Shown one piece after another: positions 57,526-64,000 of a stretch of DNA of 64,000 bases. A program made the translations under genes and the position numbers. How positions within the stretch are numbered: position 1 is the first letter of the stretch; every line of letters starts with the position of its first letter. The DNA is from Antiaris toxicaria (lineage: Eukaryota > Streptophyta > Magnoliopsida > Rosales > Moraceae). The notes under the pieces were generated by a model. It worked only from the letters and a program-made list of their open reading frames with translations, was not told the origin of the DNA and did no database searches. Location: positions 13,358,001 to 13,422,000 of the forward strand of contig CP141157.1 of NCBI GenBank assembly GCA_035233585.1. The letters are read 5' to 3'.

Positions 57526-58758
57526 TGCTAGAAGACAACACTAACCTTCTCCGCTATTCTCTAATTCCAAAATGGTTGAGTGTGTGGGAACCCATTTCCT
57601 AGATTGGTATTTTGTGTGACTTGTATCCTTCCAACCACCTAAATCTCTAAGTATTTATTGTCACGTAATTTATATAACAACAAACCTACTTATCTGAGAG
57701 TCTCTGGTCTAAATAACTTAAGAGTGGAAAAACCCCTATTTATAATATTGCATGAGGAGACTTTTTGAATTTTGAATTAGATATCAAGAAAAGATTTTTA
57801 TCTTCTTCCCTACACCTCAAGGCCGATTCTCCCCAGGGAAAATTCGAGCACACTAAGTATCAAGTGATTCAAAATTAAAATAGGATTCAAACAAGATTTT
57901 TTCTCTCTCTTCCCACCTAGTAAAACCGATTCTACCTAAAGGAAAAATCCTTATAAATATTTGGTCATAAAGGATAGAGGAGATTCAAAAATCAAATAAG
58001 ATTCAAACAAGATTTTCCTTTTTTTCTTTATCCGCAAAAATTTGGCCATTAAAGGATAATTGTGATTCAAATTTCAAACTCCACAAATCTTTGAATTTTA
58101 TACACATGGATAATTTTCCACAACTCTAGTTATTTGAATTCTAAATAAAATTATGGTAACTTTATTTCAAATTCAAATAATTGTGTAATCTCTTATCTAA
58201 AACAAAATTCAAATTTAAATTAGGAGAAAATCTTGTCTTCCACATTAGTCACATACACAGAGCTATTCATTTACTCATGATTAAGGTTGTTGCACAATGA
58301 ACGTCAAAAGTAGATCGATCAACTCATAGCAAATTACGCAGATTAATCATGCTTTAGTACTGGTTCAATGTGTCACCATCAACCAATTTATCTATGTCTT
58401 TACTCGGGAGTCAAAGCTCTGGACAATCAAGACAAACCTCCCCCTAGTTAGCTTTAGACAATATAATAGTCTTAACATAAGTTAGATGTCCACTCTAATC
58501 CTATAGAATACGGACCATAGATTTAGACCACTTACTCTATAAAATTGTCTTCTGACATACAAAAGATCATTGTATGTAACATTTTAACAGTTTAACACAA
58601 GCAGTCAATGAGCCATATTTGTTTACATTTACTTTAACATGTAAATAGGTTGAGGACTTGTAGCATTGTAATGAATAACCTCTAAAATATTTTATTAATA
58701 AGCTCGAAAATAAATAAAATACATTAAAATGTCTTTCCCATTTAGGACAAACCTAACA
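57526..58758 (-). mobile_element. Family A copy 3, main part
   Basis: Aligns with copies 1 and 2; minus-strand start TGTTAGGTTTGTCC at 58758, followed by the ATAGG duplication. Lacks the internal block that copies 1 and 2 have around 600-1250 and 18180-18750. Non-coding. Confidence 0.72.
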
Positions 58759-58763
58759 ATAGG

Positions 58764-59589
58764 TATGGCAGCAAGGAAGAGGAAGGAAGACGAAAACTTA
58801 AGCCTTTAGGTTGATCGAATTTTGGCTCTCTTATAAAACCTATATAGACCCTTTTTCTTTGTAATTACACAAATGGCACATTTTTAACATATTTTGTGTA
58901 ATTCTTCACATTTTTTGGGCCATAGTGAAATATTGCATAATCCTTGGATAAACATGGCTGAAAATCAGCACCTAAAAAAATGCCACTTGGTCTCCATGAG
59001 TTGGCAAACTTTGTTTGACTTTTCAAATTTGTCAAGTGTCACCTTCCTAATCCTTAGATCTCTTTGCTCTTAATCCCAACCGTTGAAAGGAAATGATTAT
59101 GTCTTCTTAATTCATTTTTAATTTGGCATAGTACTTGGCTCATTTACAATTTAATTTCCCCACTTTATCAGTCAAAAATTTTACTGCCAGCCAAGCCAAA
59201 CATTTTCCTCAATTACCATGCTGGAGTGCTGTTTGGTGTTCTAGACTGCCAGTTTAGCCTAAATAGCTTCCGATCATCCTAGAAACTTAGAAAACATGTT
59301 TCGTAGAGTTTCTACACGTACTAACTCAATATTTTCTAATATTGTGTTTTCCAAACTCGAACTGCACAATTTTTTCACTTTTTCGGTCTGAAGCTAATTT
59401 TTCGTAAACTAAAACCTAGAAATTAGGGTTTCTAGCATTCTAAACCTATTTTCACTTATTTTTCTGATAAAATTTACATTTTTGACTGTTATTTATAGTA
59501 CAATTATGTTCACTGAATTTACAAAAAATTCCAGAAACAGTTCGAATTCTGGAATTTCCAGAATTGTGCTGGAATTTACCTGGACATTA
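58764..59589 (-). mobile_element. Old LTR E, outer piece
   Basis: Resumes old LTR E after the ATAGG duplication. A minus-strand TATA-like CTATATAGG lies near 58840. Otherwise featureless and AT-rich. The right edge is taken as the point where Copia coding sequence becomes readable, near 59590. Confidence 0.45.
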
Positions 59590-61450
59590 CAAACATTTCT
59601 AGCAATATCTCCATTGCTTCCATCCCTTGCCCTATACTCAATAACACTGATTCAACTCCTTAAGCAATACAACAATCCAATTCTCAATCTCCTAATATCT
59701 ATGTCAATCAAGATCCCATTGATCCCGCTACTTGATTAACATATCACTCTCAATCTCAAAACACTTGTGTCGGGCCAAATCCCATTGATCTGGCTACTCC
59801 AACGACCACAAGTTACCAATCACATGTTATAGTAAACTTGTGCAATTCTTCTATGACGCTTGCTTCTAGAGTGCAGAATTCTCACTCCGTGACAACTAGA
59901 TCCAAAAGTGGAATCTCAAAACCCAAAGTCTATTTAGCTCCTAATGAGCCTTTGACTGTTGAAGAAGCTCTACAACAACACTGTTGGAGGAAAGCCATAG
60001 CAGAAGAATATGAAGCACCGATGAGGAATAACACTTGGAAGCTTCTAGACTTACTAGAAGGCAGGAAAGCAAAAGTTGTAAATGGGTTTTCAGAGTTAAG
60101 GATAATCTAGATGGCTCAATCAACAAGTGCAAAGCAAGGTTATTTGCAATGGCTTCCATCAAGTGGCTGGCTTTGATTTTAGTAAGACCTTCAGTCCTAT
60201 AGTTAAGCCAACAACAATTAGAGTTGTTCTCATTGTTGCATTATGTAGAAAGTGGGCAAGCAGACATTTTGATGTCAATAATGCCTTCTTAAATGACATA
60301 AAGACGAGGTTTATATGGTTCAGCCTATTGGTTTAGAAGACTCTTGTCACCCTCACAAAGTTTGCAAACTTGAGAAATCCCTCTATGGTCTTAAACAGGC
60401 TCCTAGACCTTAGTTTGAGAAGTTGTGTTAGGTCATTGTTCAACTTGGTTTCAAAACTGCAAAGACAGATCAGTCCCTCTTAGTTCAAATTTCTTCTACA
60501 TTCACCGTTTTTGTCTTGGTTTATGTAGATGACATCTTGATTACAGGGAATGACGAAGCAGTTGTTTAAATGTTCATTACCATGTTGAATCAACAATTTG
60601 CATGGAAAGATATGGGTGAATTGGATTACTTTCATGGGATTTAAGTTAATAAAATAGTAGATGGCATACACTTGTCACAAGGCAAGTACATCATAGATCT
60701 ATTGTCCAGGGCCAAAACAAGAAATGTTTCAGCGCCAACAACTACAGGGGAGGAACTAATCAACTATGGAAGTGATCCTGTTGAAAATCCTTAGCTATAC
60801 AGAAGTGTAGTGAAGGCATTATAGTATGCTACAGTCACAAGACCAGAACCAGCTTTCAATGTTAACAAGGTGTGTCAGTTTATGCAGAGTCGGAGGTGCA
60901 TTGGAGGGCTGTCAGAAGAAGTCTAAGGTATCTAGCAATGACAGTGGACATGGCTACATCTAAGAAGTGTACCGACAAGAAGTCTAAATCTAGTTGGCTT
61001 CAATGATGCAGATTGGTCATCTAATCCAAATGACAGGAAGTCAACTTCCGGATATTGTCTCTACTTTGATTCCAATATGATTTCGTAGGCATCAAAGAAA
61101 CGGCAAACATTAGTAAAAATCTTCAACAGAGGCTGAGCATAGAAGCATGGCCAGTCTAGTTACTGAAATGACTTGTGTTAAGTCTTTCTTAAGTGAATTA
61201 CAGGTTGAAGTTCAGAGAACACCACTCATCTGGTGTATAAATCTTAGTGTTGTGATGATTTCAGCTAATCCAATACTGCATGCTAGAGCCGAGCACCTTG
61301 AGTTAATCTTATACTCTGTGAGAGAAAAAGTGATGCAAAAGCAAGTTGAGATCAGGCATGTTCCAGCTCTTGATCAAGTGGCATATGTTCTAACCAAGGC
61401 AAACTCAAGTGTTAAGTTTGTCACAAACTCAAAAGTTTTTCCAACTTGAG
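59590..61450 (+). pseudogene. pol: Copia pol fragment: linker-RT-RNase H (5'-truncated)
   Basis: Gag, protease and integrase are absent. Readable from a Ser/Pro/Asn-rich linker into SVTTRSKSGISKPKVYL, the conserved string before Copia RT. RT then shows WRKAIAEEYEAPMRNNTWKL, GFHQVAGFDFSKTFSPIVKP, FDVNNAFLND and the catalytic YVDDILITGND near 60520-60555. RNase H has VKALXYATVTRPEPAFNVNK near 60815. Later parts shift frame repeatedly (around 60110, 60880 and beyond). At least ten stops. Short LTR and motifs suggest an Ale-like clade, but I cannot confirm that. It would have been a Ty1/Copia element; now dead. Confidence 0.85.
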
Positions 61451-61462
61451 TTTAAGGGGGGC
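61449..61462 (+). other. Polypurine tract of the Copia element
   Basis: GAGTTTAAGGGGGGC directly before TGTTGGAGTCG. Confidence 0.8.
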
Positions 61463-61708
61463 TGTTGGAGTCGAAGATCAGAGCAATCGCTAGCTCAGTA
61501 TTTAGTTCAGCTGGGTTATTAGTTTGTTAGATCTATTAATTATTTTGTTACTGCTGTACACGTGTAAATAGCTTATAGGCTGAAGATAGAGCTTGTTACT
61601 CCTACAACAGACATATTGATATCATACAGTGCATTGTTCATAATAAGAGAATGATAATTATAAATTCTGCAATATCCTTTCTTTATACTTTCTTTCGGTT
61701 TCTTTACA
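61463..61708 (+). mobile_element. 3' LTR of the Copia element (246 bp)
   Basis: Starts TGTTGGAGTCGAAG after the polypurine tract and ends CTTTACA at 61708. The length fits small Copia LTRs. There is no second LTR in the window, so the 5' half is gone and no target duplication can be checked. Confidence 0.75.
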
Positions 61709-63030
61709 AGGGGTTCCCACCCGCCAGCTGTAGACACAGGCACAATTGGTTTATTCATCTAATTTTAATATTGAGATAAAAAATCCTCGTTACTTAAGTA
61801 ACATAATTAAGGAAAAAAAAGAAATAAATAGCAGTGTTCAGAAAATAATTAAAATAAATAACAGGTTTTTAAAATATTTGTGATAAATAGCACATGTATC
61901 AAATAAATGAAAATTTACAGATAAATAATATATCTATAAGACGTAAATCAATCATTCACTTGATAAATATGACGTAAATAAAATATTTATCTGGTAAATT
62001 TGTTATGTACACTTTCTTAATAGATCTATGAAGACAGTGTCAAGAATATGATTATATAATTTAAAGCTTAAATAAATTTGACACAACTCAAACCCTAATT
62101 TATTTGTTAGTTTTATTAATTCAAAGGTAACTATATTAAAAACTTGAAACTGATATAAAACTACTTAAAAAATAAAGTTATCTATTTAATATGACTATTA
62201 TATATAATTCGATCTTCTATAAATAATTTATAATTAATTAAATGTAAATCTACAAATTTTTTAATTACATCTTTATTTTTTTAACTATTACTGATTTTCT
62301 AGCTAATGATAAATCTAAACAATAATGAATAAATAGTAAAAAATAAAGATACGGAACGTTCTTTCTTCCTCTCTTCCCATTTCCTCTATTGCCACCAATT
62401 TGATATAGAAGTTTCAAAGTACTATAATGAAATCCAATACCAAAAGAATAATTTTATCCATAAATTGGTAGTCCTTTGAAAGGTCGTTGAGTTTTTAGTC
62501 TTTTGTCGTTATTTTTTGTTTCTTTCCACCCTAATCTAACATATTAAAAGGGCTTTGTTAACACAATTTTAAAGTTTGAGTGGAACATATGATACATGAT
62601 AAAATGGAGTAAAATGATAATTAAAAGAGTACAAAAAGGCTTAGGGGTTTGAAATTAATGAGACTTTTGGTAAACATATTACGTTTGTATTGTGTTTGAA
62701 TGTAATACATTGAATACATTTTACATTTAGATGAAAAGTATTTACTTTACATTTGAATGTAATATATGTTTGGATGAAAATTATTTAAATTATATTTTAA
62801 AATTGAAAAGTTAATGTAATTGGTAAATTAGATAAAAAAAAGTGAGATAAAGTGAATATGATGTGATGGATTTTTAAAAATTTATTTTCAAAATATTCTA
62901 AAATAATAAATATGTTTGAGATACTGTAGAGAAATATTATATTTAAATATAAAATTTTTATATTTTGATGAAAATTGTATCGCGTTTAAACTCGATAGGA
63001 CTGTAATATGAAAAATAAACGCACCATAAA
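61709..63030. other. AT-rich sequence, no gene recognised
   Basis: Mostly AT-rich with poly-A/T tracts. A 48-base stretch near 61710-61757 is GC-richer (see findings). The part from about 62680 to 63030 has repeated TTTGAATGTAATA / GTTTGGATG strings that recall small DNA transposon remnants, without clear terminal repeats. Confidence 0.4.
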
Positions 63031-63480
63031 TTTGAAACCAATGAAAAACACGCGCATGGGAAAGGACTCGCATTCAACGCGTTATATCGGCTGAAAGATC
63101 GCCTTCGGACCAGCCAGACCATGCGCGTGTCTGCCAATCCAGAAAAGGGTGTGTGGAGTGTCAGCCACCATCAGCCCCACTTACTGCCGAAGGATCTGCT
63201 GTGGGCGGTGTGCTAGAAGCCGCGTGCACTCCCGCTTATCCCCAGCGGCTTTGCGCCATGCGTCCAAGGCCTCAATGATCGAAATACACGCCACCACGTG
63301 TCCGCGCAGAGAGAAAGAAAAAGGGTAGTAAAATGCGGCCCAGCTTTCAGCGGCAGGAAGTAAAAAATGCAAAAAAAGAAGGAAAAAATAAAGAGAAAAG
63401 GATAAGAAGAAAAGGGGGCGTGCCGGAGAAGCCGAAGTAGGGTGAGCAAGAGAGGAAAATGTGGAGAAAAAAGAAAAAAA
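63031..63480. other. GC-rich patch with G-box-like CCACGTGTC
   Basis: About 300 bp of clearly higher GC content (63045-63300) in an AT-rich setting, followed by a purine-rich run (63305-63480). CACGTG is at about 63294-63299. It could be a promoter/leader of a gene to the right or part of another element; no conserved protein is seen on either strand. Confidence 0.3.
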
Positions 63481-64000
63481 ATAAAAATATGAAAAAATGA
63501 AAAAATAATTGTTTATGATTTTTAGTTTTAGGATTTAGTTTTTAATTTCAGTTTTAGGATTTTTAATTAATAAATTTTCAACAGAGATTGCATTGTTAGA
63601 GAGCATGAAAAGGAGGAGGAAATTCTTGAAGATTTGTGGCAACTTCAAAAAGTTTTTCTTGTTTATTTTCCATTTTTAAATTGTGTAATTTGATGATGCT
63701 TGAACTTTTGATTTAGTTAATTTAAGTTTTAATTTCAATTATGAATTAGTTTTTGTTCTAGGGTTCTAATGGATCCAATTTATGAATTTTGATTTATTTT
63801 TGTTCTCTTGGATTAGTAATTGATTGTTGTAATTGTTTATCTTGTTATATGCTTAATGCTTCTAGTGATTTGGCCCAATCATTAGGAGCTATTATTGGAC
63901 TTAATAAATAATAGGATTTCATATGCATTTTGAAATAAGAATATATCCTTAATGTATGTGTAGTTAATGTGGATGTTTAAACTTAATGAATTTATATAAA
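63481..64000. other. T-rich sequence to the window end, unassigned
   Basis: Contains CTAGGGTTCTAATGGATCC and GCTTAATGCTTCTAGTGA, phrases that recall leaders of plant retroelements. No frame or terminal repeat identified. Confidence 0.3.

Noticed and set aside
62680..63030. Possible small DNA transposon (MITE) with TTTGAATGTAATA-type ends
   Set aside because: Only loose inverted similarity between the two sides; no convincing terminal repeat pair or target duplication found by eye.
63181..63449. Minus-strand frames of 63 and 78 residues in the GC-rich patch
   Set aside because: Overlapping frames with no recognisable domain; one is mostly Phe/Leu from a purine-rich opposite strand.
1..64000. 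CRISPR array, bacterial operons, rRNA or tRNA genes
   Set aside because: No regular repeat-spacer array, no prokaryotic gene layout, no tRNA or rRNA sequence; the repeats present are LTRs and LTR subrepeats.

Overview
This window looks like a piece of a large plant nuclear genome, probably a eudicot; the species cannot be named from the sequence. I see no cellular protein-coding gene, tRNA or rRNA that I can defend. Almost everything is LTR retrotransposon, most of it old and broken, stacked by insertion into insertion. The evidence is tRNA-Met-type primer sites (TGGTATCAGAGC), an Athila-type primer site (TGGCGCCGTTGCCGGGG), polypurine tracts, gag/protease/RT/RNase H/integrase motifs, long terminal repeats of 1.6 to 4.6 kb, and matching 5-bp target duplications.

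Layout. 1-1714: solo-LTR-like repeat (family A, copy 1) sitting in the 5' LTR of a plus-strand Ty3/Gypsy chromovirus, element A (1715-12890: short 5' LTR, decayed gag-pol, 4.6-kb 3' LTR). 12891-17365: the gag start, primer site and LTR of a minus-strand Gypsy element D, which A probably interrupted. 17366-19251: family A copy 2. 19252-20058: unassigned. From 20059 an old minus-strand LTR (E) is split into three pieces (20059-20367, 43120-45233, 58759-about 59589). It was opened by Gypsy element B (20368-43119, duplication CATAC) and by family A copy 3 (45234-58758, duplication ATAGG). Copy 3 was itself opened by Gypsy element C (45361-57520, duplication ATGGA). The right LTR of B was opened by an Athila-like element (28983-41251, duplication ATCAT). 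59590-61708: 5'-truncated Copia element with its 3' LTR. 61709-64000: AT-rich sequence with one GC-rich patch and no gene I recognise.

How the parts work together. Each Gypsy element carries one gag-pol reading frame that would give capsid and nucleocapsid, protease, reverse transcriptase/RNase H, integrase and a chromodomain-like tail (Tekay/Del-like), under LTR promoters. All copies are disabled by stops or frameshifts, mostly of the kind expected from C-to-T decay (CGA to TGA, CAG to TAG, CAA to TAA). The Athila-like copy is the least decayed: its 5.2-kb gag-pol frame has only three stops, but one catalytic Asp of RT is Asn.

Most unusual points: (1) the Athila-like element is bounded by a 5-bp duplication, yet it is circularly permuted, begins with an LTR at one end and mid-gag at the other, and has two nearly identical 1.59-kb LTRs head to head, a potential long hairpin-RNA source; (2) element C carries two gag-type reading frames in tandem; (3) five diverged LTR families share a stem-loop (TGAGC...GCTCA) at a fixed distance from the LTR 3' end, next to a 5'-splice-site-like sequence; (4) two LTR families share U3 subrepeats of about 117 bp.
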